NCBI GenBank assembly: GCA_023053575.1
Contig: JAKZAP010000003.1
Coordinates: forward strand, 31,068,228-31,132,227
Reading direction: 5' to 3'
DNA length: 64,000 nt
From: Branchinecta lynchi
Lineage: Eukaryota; Arthropoda; Branchiopoda; Anostraca; Branchinectidae
Below the pieces are notes generated by a model. It did no database searches. It saw only the letters and a program-made list of their open reading frames with translations, and was not told the origin of the DNA. Shown piece by piece: positions 25,101 to 37,100 of the stretch; positions within the stretch are counted from its first letter, which is position 1; every line of letters begins with the position of its first letter. The position numbers were made by a program, and so were the translations under genes.

Positions 25101-28100
25101 ACGAACATCCCTATTTTGAAAACGTCACGCTCAGGAGAAGAATGCTTTCCGTTGCCATGTCTGTAAATGCATTCTCCATGGTGTGTTCAAGTATGGTTTC
25201 ATTGTTCAGGTGTCCTTTAACTCAGGAAGTAGCCAAGTCCGTCCGCATCCCAACTACGCACGTGACTGCGGGGGCGTCACGACTAGGGGGGGGGGGGGAC
25301 GCTGCCCCCTGGGAATGTTGTCGGGCAGTCGGCAAAAGATAGCCAAGTCGGCGCGAAGCGCCGCGACTTCTCGTAAAAACAGTCAGTTTTCTTGTAAAAA
25401 TAGTAGTTTTTCTTAATCAGCCGATTTTTCGTCAACACAGTCGTTTTTTCTCAATAACAGTCGTTTTTACCTACAAAAACAGTCGGTAAAAATTACCAGC
25501 CAGTTGTTAAATACCTTGCCCCCCCCCCCCCTCTCTCAAACAATTTGGCTAGTAACGCCGCTGCGTGACTATGTAGTCCTTTTCAGTGTACAACCAACCT
25601 TTGGGGCAATAATCTGCTTGCTTCTGACAAGTTCGAACGATTTGTTGTATCAAGGGCCTTAATCTGGAAGCAGCAAGGTTTTCTTTTTTTTGGCTTGGTA
25701 GTACTAGGGACTGGTTTGATTTTTTCACCACGTGCAGCTCTGTCGTTCGAAAAATCTGGGTTGAGAAGTAGTGTTATTCAGAAATTGCCGTAATCACGCA
25801 CACACAACCGCGCACGTGACTGCGTGGCGCTTCACAGCACTTGGGGATATTTGCTTTTTTCTTGCCACGTGCTCTGTATTTTCGTTTCACGAGAGTTAGG
25901 ATAGAGGATCTGGGCTACTCTTATGTAATTTTTTTTTAACCCGTAGCACTAATTCAAATTATTTTTACATTACCTAAGAAAAAAAATCACATTTCGTACT
26001 TTTGCGGCTACTTCTCCATCCCTCAGTGATGTTTATTTGGTGTAATAACGACCTTTTATCTCCCCCCCCCCCAACAACCTAAGGTAATACCTATCCAAGT
26101 GTTGACAGTTTTTGTGTTGACATTTTTCGGATCCTTTGTGACAGTTCGACAACAAAAAGTATCCATCAGCAACAGATAAAATTGTAAAACGCTTGTATAT
26201 CTATGTTCAAACAATGTTTACAACGGATATGTCAGCCACGATTCTTCATCAGCAATATTTCGGCCCTTCAGGGTTCTCGTCAGGCTGTCAACCTGGTAGA
26301 ATATCCCCGAATTAGAGAATAGGGTACGTCCAGCCAATACTCAATAATGACGACGAATGGTTACATCAGCTGATCAGCAGAAGATCTTTCATTTCAAGCC
26401 TATTATTCGCCAGTTTTTCAATCCTGAACCCGTTTAATTTGCTTGTCACTGTGTACAAATTTTAAGTCTATTTATTGTGTTTTTAAACTATATGAAAAGA
26501 ATGTAGTCATGTTTATTTACATTATTTTGTTTAGTGTTTTAATATGTGTATTTTACTTTGTGTATTTTACTCATACTCCGCTGTCATCCAGAATACGGGT
26601 CACAAATAAATAAATAATGAAAATACACCGTAACTTATTTTCTATTCCACACGGAAGAAATGGACACGGAATCAAGTTTCCTGTAGAGAAAAAGAACACC
26701 ATAACCAACGAAAGGGGCAGCATGACACCCGACCCAACCAATCAGATGTTGTCTTTCATAATAATGCTCTTTTATTCGTAACATTTGACCTGATCAGTGC
26801 GGCCCGCCCTTGAAATAATCTCTCCCCCCAAAGAAAATTCGATCGTGTATTGTCGGTGGGAAGAAGGACAGGTATCCAGCAGCTTTCCACGCTGAAGATT
26901 TCAGTAAATAGCCTACTATAAGACGTATTCTCGCCGTTCCCCCAGGACTCCTTGAGGAATCGAAGGGAACAACGAAAATAGAGTCACTCCACGCGGGCTC
27001 TGCGTACGGAAAACAGCGAGAAAACGGGGAATGCTTCCAAAATGGATTTTGTTCGATACAAAATTTATTCAGTGGTCAAAAATTTTCTAGATTAACTTTA
27101 TTTTTGGTTTTCTTATTCTCATTGTTTTTAATTAATTTACATTGCACCAACACCATAAGCAAAACTTGATTCCCCTGCGAATCTGAAAGGGACACCTTTT
27201 TGGGATCCCAAAACGTAAGTGGAGGGATACCTATGACATCGCAAAAGTTGTCCGTCTGTCCGTCCGTCTGTCAGCACGATAACTCTCGAAGGGAATGAGA
27301 TATTTTGATGAAACTTGGTGTGAGGATTCTTTGGGTCAAGAGTAAGATCAAGTTCGTAGATGGGCTCTGTAGCCTACATTTAGGGGTGGGAGAGGGGGTT
27401 TAAATTAAGGGGCAAGCAAATATCTTTAAACAGCTAATGTGATAGTTGATTATGGGTTAAGAAAACATGCTGAACAAGATGGTGAAAACCGTTTTTTCGC
27501 CATTCAAGTAGTTAGCCCGGAATCCGGCCAAAACCTGAAAGTTTGTGAATAGAAAAAGTTTTATTTGAAGTTGATTAGATGTCTGATCTAGGGAAAGAAA
27601 GACATTTTGAACACGATTATGAAAACCATTTTCTTGCCGGACAAGCAGTTCGTCCGGAATCCGCACAAAACCGGAAAATTTGTTAAAAGCAAAAGTTTTA
27701 TTTGAAGTTGATTAGATGTTCGATTTAGGGGTAGAAAGACATGCTGAACACGATTATTAAGACCATTTTCTCGCAGGACAAGTAGTTCTCCCGGAATCCG
27801 GCCAAAATCTGGAAAATGCGTTAAAAGCAAAAGTCTTATTTGTAGTTGATTAGATTCCGATTTAGGCGTAAGAAGAGATACTGAATTCGTATCTGACATT
27901 TGCTTTTTTTTACCCAGACGCGTAGTTCACCCGGAATCCGGCTGAAACCGGGAAAGTGTCATGAGTTAAAGCTTTATTTGGAGTTGATTAGATGTTCGAT
28001 AATTCGTTTTTGAGCTTTGTTATCTTGTCGGATAAGTATTTCCGGCATTCGGCAGAAACCGGAAATTTGGAAGAAGTAAGCTAAGGCAGGAAGTTTCGAT

Positions 28101-31100
28101 CAGTTTCGTCAAAACAAATACGACTTATCGGGGTAAACACACATGCTGAATCCATACATTTGGCCTTAATCTTTTTCTGAATTTTATAGTAAAAGTGCTT
28201 GAGGAGTCTGGAGAAGACAGGACCCAATAATCTGGATGTGATATTAAATTTGTGGGATCCCATCGAAACCTTTGGTCTTGTTGTTGAAGGTGATTACAAA
28301 CGGAGCATTCCCTGTTGGTGGGGACTCACGAGAATACGGGGAGTGAGTCCCTGGGACAAACAAAAACGCATGGCTCCTCAAAAGGAGTCCTCGGGGAATG
28401 GCGGGAATACCCCTCTAGTCTAAAATGTGCGTTTTAGACCTGCTGCGCCATCTGTACTGGTTGTTCTTGCACAGAATGCTGGCAGTGCACCTAGAAACAG
28501 ATTGCAAGAGAAGTAAACTGTCAGAAGTATGTGTTGTGGATTGCCAGAAGAACACAAGGATGCGCGGTTTAAACACACAATGCGTAACAGACAACACTAG
28601 GGATGTTATCTGTTGTGTTTCAAAACGTTATGTATGAAATGCTATGCAAAACAAGCATTGCCAGGAAGAGCTAACTGTCAAAAAAGTATTCTGCTGATTT
28701 TTTGTTTGCAGATGCTTTTTTGGCGGTTTCTCGGCTCTTCCTCCCATATCCCAAATGTTGGCTGTTACGCATTGTATGTTGAAACCGCGCATCTTTGTGT
28801 TTTCTGTTATGAAACTTCTGACAGTGTATTAATTGCGTTTTTGCAGATACCATGGTATCTGATAACACGGTCTAAAGTCGTTCTCGCAGTTATCGTGGTA
28901 GCTGATATGACGGTCAAAAGGCGTTTTTACAGTTACCGTGGTATCTGGAAAGGTACCGTCCGTGCCGTCTTTGCCCTTAGGCCCACTAGGCCGGTGCTGG
29001 GAGGCCAGAGGAAACAAGAGGCCAAGCTGCTGGTGCAAGTTGTTGAGAAATCAGGCTACGGTTGCTAGCCTTGTTCATTACGATCCATGTGTGACCAGCT
29101 GCGTGGCATCGTCATTTACGTTAAGCATTGTCCTAATAGGTGTAGTAAGCTGAATAACGCTATACGCGATGCTTACCTCTTAATACACAAGCCCGTTCAA
29201 ATACGAACCCGAGAGGTTCTTATCACTGCAGCGCGCAGTGTTGCCATGGTCATACAGTTTTTCGAGTTTCTAAAGATCAGAAAAGTGTTCTTAGTGTTAC
29301 TTGAAGTACACCAGTACAATTTGACGCCCAATATATTGTAAATAACAATAAAATCTACGGATGGACAGCACTGATCCTCGAACTAGCAGTAAGCAGTCGC
29401 AACAGAACAAAACGTGTTATTTTTTAGAAAAGTAGTTTCTTCAGCTTCCAACAAAGTAGAACTTTAGTGCTTCCCGTGGCAACACTGACGGCGCTGCTCC
29501 TTGCCTCGACCCGCTGGCGGACCCAACCAAGCGATCTGATTGGCCCTGCATAAGCCAGAATAGAACGTCAGTCTATTTTCCTTATTCACCTTATTACAGC
29601 GAGCTCCGAGGAAAAGAGGAATCTGTAATAAGTCTTATACACCGTAATATACCTTATTACGCCTATTAGGACAATGCTTTACCGAAATTATGCGCAGATA
29701 TGACCATATAGCGTGCGACCGAGAATCGTGTGTGCTAATGTGCCCGCGTTTTTACGTTTTTGACTCGTGAATAGGGGCCAAAAACCCATGGATGGGCTAT
29801 TGGTCCACCAAAAGTAAAAGACGGCACTGGGTACCGTGGTATCAGACACCATGATATCTGCAGAAACGCAACTATATTGTTTCTTCTAGATGGTTATAGA
29901 AATAGTAAGTAATCTACTTATTAACCGTATTTTTCTCTCAGAACAAACTGGAGTAAAGAAGAAAGAGAGAAAAAGAACTTCAAAAAAACAAAAGAAGAGA
30001 AATTTATCGCATAGGATAGAAATTCACACGTGTACATTATACTGAACAGTTTTAGACTCAAGAACTACCGACGCTTTTTAGCCAGGGATGATTCTATTTT
30101 CCCCCGATTAAGTTAATTACCGAACGAGTAACTAATAATACACAGATGGCACTTTACTCGAGGGACTTGTACCTTGACCAATAAACCAGAAACGTTTGTT
30201 GGTCTAACTGGACATCCCTTATTGGTTTGTCTGGTTTAACTGGTTAGGTGAATTTACCTTCGGGCGGGATCATGGTTCCTATGGCCGGCTTCTACCAGAC
30301 TATTGTAGTGGTTTGCGAACTCTGTTCACAAGCCCCTCGACAGCTCAAATGGTAAGGGCGCCTGTCTTGTTAGCAGAGGGTCCTGGGTTCAAACCCCGGT
30401 TTGTGTTAGTATTCTCAAGAAAAAATAAAATCAATTGTCGTCTAAAAACTTACCTTTGTATGCTTGCGGATGTTGCCGTTGACCTATGACCAAGACAGTA
30501 ACCTCATCCTTCTTCCATGCGAGAGACAAAAGCCAATTTGTCTTCGACACTAAAGCTATGTTGTCTTCGCGTGGCGTACGATAGAAAAGCAGACACTTCA
30601 GCAGCTGTATGACAGATGACTTTAAGGGATCTTTCTGACCTCGCCTGATGTATTGGAGACGTTTTTAGATCTTGGCTATTTCCGTTTCTTACACAATTCT
30701 TGCTGCAACAGTGCCAAGATGTTTTTCTTCGTAGGCGGGGGAGGGGGGGGGGGGGCTAATCTCTCGCTGAGGGCCTTGGTTTTTCTTGGTGAGCTTCTTG
30801 TTTAACTGTAATTTGTTGCAAAGACATGTCCGTTTCTAACGCAATTCATGTAATTTGTTGCAAAGACATTTCCGTTTCTAACGCAATTCTTGCTGCAAGA
30901 AAACCAAGATTTTGTTTTCTTTATAGGGGAGGGGACATTTAAATCCCATATGATGCTTTAATTTCAATAATTTTGTTTAGCGGCTTTTGTCATGTTGAGA
31001 GGGTTTGGAGCTAGGCGGGGCTATCAAAAAAAAATCTTTTGAAGCCAGTTCAACTGATTGCCTCATTCGGTGTCGGAAAACATGGACATGAAGAGCGTGT

Positions 31101-34100
31101 TCCACCCTTCTAACAATAATAACTATTAGTTACTATTTCCGTTCCAACCCCATCAAAAGTTACTTCGCTGACCGTTCCAACCTTCTCGAAATAGTAACTA
31201 ATAGTAACTATTTGCTTACCACGCTCGGAAGCGTAGTAAGTGACGACGAAAAGCCAGAATTTCTGACGTCATACGGGTAGAACACGCTCGAAGACGTGTC
31301 TTTGCTATTACCTTCAATCCCTTTTCCAGCAGGATAAGGTGAGATGTAATCATATGTGAGTAATTAGCAATTGCATATTCAATGATTTTTAGATGTAAAC
31401 TTGCCATCCCAGTGCGTCTGGTTGATTTGACTGGTCTCGACGTTGAGGGTAGGGGAGGTTCAACTAACCACCAATCCCATCTTAAGAGCGCAGGCAATAT
31501 TCGCGTAATGTTCGAAAATTACTGTAAAACCCTTTACCCCGTTCGTTAATTTTAGCTGAGACAACTGAGGTGACGTCAACGTCAGCGTCAGATCTTGACA
31601 ACGCCATTGAGACGGACGAACGTCCCAAAGCAGATCGTTGCGAGGCCGAAAGTCGTAATTGCGAAAATTTACGTTGCCCCTACGGTGTCGAACGTTATTT
31701 CGTCCCTGAGACAAATTGCGAGGGTTGCAGATGCCACGACCCCTGCAGAGACCATCAATGTGAAGAGGGTATGCAGTGCGCACCTGAGGTGTATCGGGGT
31801 GATGACGGGGAAACAGCGAACCGAGCAGTGTGTAGACAAGGTGTGTTACCGTTTTTTGTTGTTGTTTTTTTACCAGTTTGTCGCCAGTATCTTCCTTTAT
31901 CCCTAAATGACCTCTTGCGCTATTTACTCTTCAACTGACAGTGTCTTAAAATATTCCAATACTTTTAAACTAGGCTGTGCTTTCAACAAATAACCCAAGG
32001 CTTTGGCTATTTTAAGACTTTCCGAGACCCGTTGACTTGTAGCGAAAACAGGGGAAACAATTTATATAACCGGTTTTTCTGATGGAAAAACTTCTCGCAG
32101 ACAACCGTCGACTGCGTGATACACATCGAAGGTAGCAAAACGCGGCAAGGGATAAAATCAGCGTGGGTTTGTTAGAGGGTTAGGAACTGAAGTTTCCAGG
32201 TTTATAAATAAATGGAGGGATTATGGAAGTGTAGGGTGCGTTAGTATTATAAGTGAGACAGGTGGAAGAAGGCTGAGATTCGGCAGTCTAGTTATACATC
32301 ACTTAATCTCTTAAATAGTCCTGAAAACCCGATGGAAATGCATTACTTCGTCTTTCTGTTATCCACGGATAATCTCAAGGAGTCTTATTTAATTTCAGAA
32401 CTATTATCATCGAATGAACTGATTCTTTCGGATTCTGGTACCTCTATGTCCCTCTACGCTTGAAGTATTTACCAAGAGCGTGTTCCACCCTACTTACCGT
32501 AGTTACTACGCATGACGTCGCGAATTCTGGCTTTTTGCCGTCAAGGCTGGAACGAATCCGAATCCGACCAATCATGTTACAGAGATGCGTAGTTACTACG
32601 CTTACTACGCTCCCGAGCATGGTAAGCAAATAGTAACTATTAGTTACTATTCCGACAAGGTTGGAACGGTCAGCGTAGTAACTTTTCGTGAGGATGGAAC
32701 GGAAATAGTAACTAATAGTAACTAATGTTAGAAGGGTGGAACACGCTCCAAATTAATACAAATGTAGGCTAAGCCATTGGCTGAAAATAGAAGAAAAATG
32801 TCAGATTCCTCCTGCATGACAGTCGTAACTTTTCCAAGCTTAGCCTCTTTAAGCCTGGAAAAGCAGACCTTTGTTGAGATTGGAATTCTCCGCCCGTGGA
32901 TGAATCTTGGGTTGTCGTGGAAGTAGCGCACATTCTGAGCCTCGTTTTTGTTGCAATAGCGCTGCCGCATCGCTGCTGCAGCACTTCTTTGCTTATATGC
33001 GTTTTTGGATTCACTTTCTTCTTGGTTGAAGCGGCAGCGCTGCAGCATCTTGCAGGGAAGCACGGACTTGGTCGGTGAACAAGTCCGTGATTCTTGAGAA
33101 GCGCTGCCGTCTTCCTCGGAAGCACTGCAGTGCAAAAACGGATGTAGAAAGAATCGGCCGAGAAGCGGACCTGCAGCATGCAACAAAAACGAGGCTCTGG
33201 ACGTCGGGTGAAAAACACAAAATCTCTCAGATGGGTAAAAATGTGTCAGTGTTTCAAATTTTTAAGTATACCATCAGAATAGAAGCAAACTGAATCATCA
33301 GTGAATATTTAGCAATACTTCTTTACGGTTTAATTTTTTCGTTATAAAAATCTACCTACTCCACTGTAAAGGAATTCCGACTGGTTAATTTTTGAACTAA
33401 GATCATCAATATATTATTCATTTGGGGTACCCAGCGTGTATCCCAAAATTAGGGGTTTGTCAGACTACGCTACTTTTATTTTTTCAATTATCTTTATTTA
33501 TGTTAGTTTTTACTTTCTTTACTCACAAGGGGTTGCGATAAAGTATTCAAATCTTACTTGATTAGTATTATGCAGTTCAGGTCTGTATGAACGATTTCAT
33601 ATAAGGTGACGCAATAATAAATAAATAAAGAAATTTCATATACTGGTAAGGCAATAAATTTGGCTAAGATAGCGGGTCTTCTAGTGAATAAGCCAGGCCA
33701 GTGCCCAACTGTCCGTGGTCAGTCTTCAAACTGCGACCGCGAATGCCACACCGATGCCGACTGTCAGTCAGAACAAAAGTGCTGTAGAACCAACTGTGGC
33801 GCAGTCTGCCTGGATCCACAGCTTACTACTGCAGCACCTACACCTGCACCGACTACCGAACGACCCGTTGAAGAGGAACCCGTTGGTAAGCGATCGCTTA
33901 CTCTTAAGGACCCCTCGCACTATTTACTCTTCGACTTACAGTATTTTAAAATATTTGAATACTTTAAAACTAGGCTGTAATTTCAACAAATAACCCACGG
34001 TTTTGGCGGTTTTAAGCCTTTTACGAGACCCGTTGACTCAAAGCGAAAACAGGTAAATGATTTACATAACCGGTTTTTCTGATGGAAAAAAATCTCCCAT

Positions 34101-37100
34101 ACAACCGTCTACAGTGTGATACACGTCGAAGGTAGCAAAACACGACAAGGGAGAAAATTAGCTGGGTTTTGTTAGAGGGGTTAGAATGTACCGTACGAAA
34201 TAGGGGTCTCCGGATTTAGAAATATGTTGAGTGATTATGGAAGTAGGTTGCGTTAGTATTATAGGTAAGACAGGTCCTTCAAAAGAGATACAGTACTAAA
34301 TATTGTTCCTCCATCCATAGATAGGTAGACTGATCGATGTAAACTTTTAGCATATCGAACTGCACTGGCTCACTTCCCATTAGCTTATACTACTATTGTC
34401 CGGATAGAACTGGAGCTAACGTCAGTTACAACGAGTGGGTTGGGAAAAAAGAACTTAAAGTCGGTCGTCATAGAGGAAAAAAGTGGCAGCCTATCAAACA
34501 GACTCACAATACGACTTGAAGCCTTTAATTTACTAAATCTTCTATTCAAGCTTTAAGAACATAAAGTTGGTTCTATCCCTACCTCTGCGATTCAGTGCAA
34601 TGGGGATTAGGGTGAGTTTCCCCGGGAAAGCAGAGGGTTAACCAGAAAAAGGCGAATCCGCATTCGAATCCAGGATTCGGGTTTTTGGCTGGATTCGAAT
34701 CTTCTGCTTGTCAGGCTTGATTCGGATTCGGGCTTGGATTCCAAACACTCAATCTCAAATTCCTAGACTTCATCCTTCCAGTTTCCATTCTTCCAGTTTT
34801 TACACAGTGGTCTGCATCACCGACCCTCCTCAGTAATCTATCACATTATCTGATTACCTTAGATATCAGTGTTTTTTGTCACCTCTGATTTTAAACCGTA
34901 GCCTATGTACATGATTAAGATTTTTGTTAAGGTCGGATTCGAATCCTCAGCCTGAAGTGGTGGATTCGGAATCTGATTCGTACCTTGCCCTGGATTCGGA
35001 TTCGAATCCATTCATGATCGAATTCGCCTATCTTTACCCCCTCTGTTAACCCCCTCTGCCGTAAACTTTGTTGGTATCTAAGGCTATTCTGTCATCACAT
35101 CGGTCGGCCGGTTTACACTTGCCAAACGACAGAAAAAATCATAATTACAAACTCCGGACACGTCGGTGCTCTTGCGGAAGAAGTTTCACACACTGAAAAT
35201 TTTCGTTCCCAGAACTTGTTGTCGATTCGTCGCTCATTTTTCCTCTTAACATAACTCAACTTTTTGTTCTAAGGAAGTGTTAGCCTGGATAGAAACGGTC
35301 TTTTTGTTTTCCCAAGGACTTCCTTGGATCCCAGCGGCAATTTTCTCGAGTCGGAGATTCTTGAAAGTTTCTTGGAACTAATTTGCTCGAGGCCACAGCC
35401 GGATTGTTTTGGGAAAAAGTATGTTTGATAATGAATTTGGTTCCCAGTCTTTTTACGAGCCTTGGGTTCCGGAAGTACAATTACAGAATGCGCTCAAGTC
35501 GAGCTGATTTTTGGAGTTCAAGTTCTTAGAAGTAAATACTGGAGGAGCCAATCTGCCAAGAAGGAAAACTTGCTTGAGAAATGGCAAGGACGTGTATCTA
35601 CATTTACAAAGTAGCATACAAATATTTTTCAGACTGAGCAGCGTTGACAAAGCATAAAATTTGTGAGCGGCCTATTTAGCTAGTGGACATTATGTACAGC
35701 TCAAATGTAGAAAGAAAGAAGAATTCAGGAAAAAACTTTAAGCATATTAAGGGCATTATGCTCCTGGTTTTCACAGTATTTTGTGGAGCTCATAACTCGT
35801 GTTATGTATGAAGTTCAGACTTTGTACACTTATGGGTATTGGGGTCTAGATGTGCCTTTTAGGGTCCCACTCCCCACCCGTTTCAGGGGCAAATGGGCCC
35901 AGATTGCCCAGTGAATAATTTTATAATAATTCGATATATTTAGATTCAGCGCTACAAGTGGACTAGTTTCTGTTATTCCTCCACCGTCTCATATTCAACA
36001 TTTGTGTAGACATATTTTGCGTTTTTTATCGAAGTTTTGTTCGCCGTTCGCTTAGCCGGTTGCTGAATTTCCGTTTTTGAACGCCGTCGAAGTTCACCGT
36101 TTGCTTAATTAGTGTTTTTACGACTCCGGCGATCCTTGTCAGGTCGACGTTTCTTCGACGATTCAAGCAAACTTCAAACTTGCTAGCGCACGAAGTTCGA
36201 CGGTCAGAGTTTGAAGGACGAAGGAACTGTGACCGGCGACCAAAAATCGGTATTTAAGCAGAGACCTTTGAGCCACTTTGAGGTTGAAGGTAACTTCAAA
36301 CTTCGATCAAAAACGCAACTATAGAAAAAAGTCAAATCCATAAGGGTAACTTTCACTTTCGACTACTAAGATATTTGCAAAACCTCCTTGACCTAGAGAG
36401 CAGATAGCAGGTTTCCGACTCAGCAACCTGTAGATCTATTTTACTATGTCTGTGACAAGTGATGATGGTGAGGGGGACTAACAGAAACTAGTCCGCTTGG
36501 AAGCGCTCAACTGGAGTATTGCCAATTTTCATCCGGGCCACTCATTTCCGAGTGTGATCGTCATGAAACTAGAGGTGTGCGGCGCCCACTCGACCAACAA
36601 GCTGAAACTTGCAGAAATGCCTCTTCGTCTGTTATTTTGTGCGGTAGTTTCAGATACAGGAAAATAAATAAAATCTAGACCAAATCTGAGTAAACAGAAC
36701 CCCAGATTTACGCCACACTCATTCTGTACTAGAAAGATCTTCAGTTCCATGTTTGCCTTCTAGTAGCTAATTTTTATATTTGGAATTTAAATTGCCACCA
36801 AATTTGAATTTCCCACCAAATTTGACGCACTAAATCAAAAATCATATCGACAGTTGTTTGTCAAATTGAGCTAGAATCCCGAGAAACGCCCTTGAAGGAC
36901 GCTGACTGACTAAGTAACAGTCTCGACCTGATGCAAATCGACAGTGCAAATCAAAGTAGAACCACCAGGTCCTTGCAAGCCCGCATCTGTTCGATTTTTG
37001 TGAATCTTCTGGCACTAAGTAAGTAAGTAATTTATTTCTAGCCCGCCATTTCGAAAAAGCGGAGTAAATAAAAGAAAAGAAATAAAAGACATAAATACAC

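Larger units (their letters stand above)
24642..31555 (+). other. Intron 8
   Basis: Phase 1 intron (6,914 bp). Contains MITE L copy 2, G copy 4, a stack of A/B, D and H elements (26921-29873), a tRNA pseudogene (30340-30415) and MITE N copy 1 (31093-31289). In 25563-26520 and 29874-30335 I see no gene. 30700-31040 has G-runs and an about 60-bp direct repeat (tttgttgcaaagacat, twice). Confidence 0.7.
31841..33684 (+). other. Intron 9
   Basis: Phase 1 intron (1,844 bp). Begins with the segment duplicated in intron 10 (31905-32265), then dispersed-repeat pieces (32270-32470), MITE N copy 2, another dispersed-repeat piece with MITE I copy 2, and, at about 33423-33470, a lone end of family S. Confidence 0.7.

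Noticed and set aside
26200..26350. Possible Penelope-like or LINE sequence (atttcggcccttcagggttc)
   Set aside because: The words resemble 5' or 3' regions of some retroelements, but no protein or second copy supports it here.
28613..29068. 151-residue + strand frame
   Set aside because: Crosses the boundary between elements D and H and has no domain.
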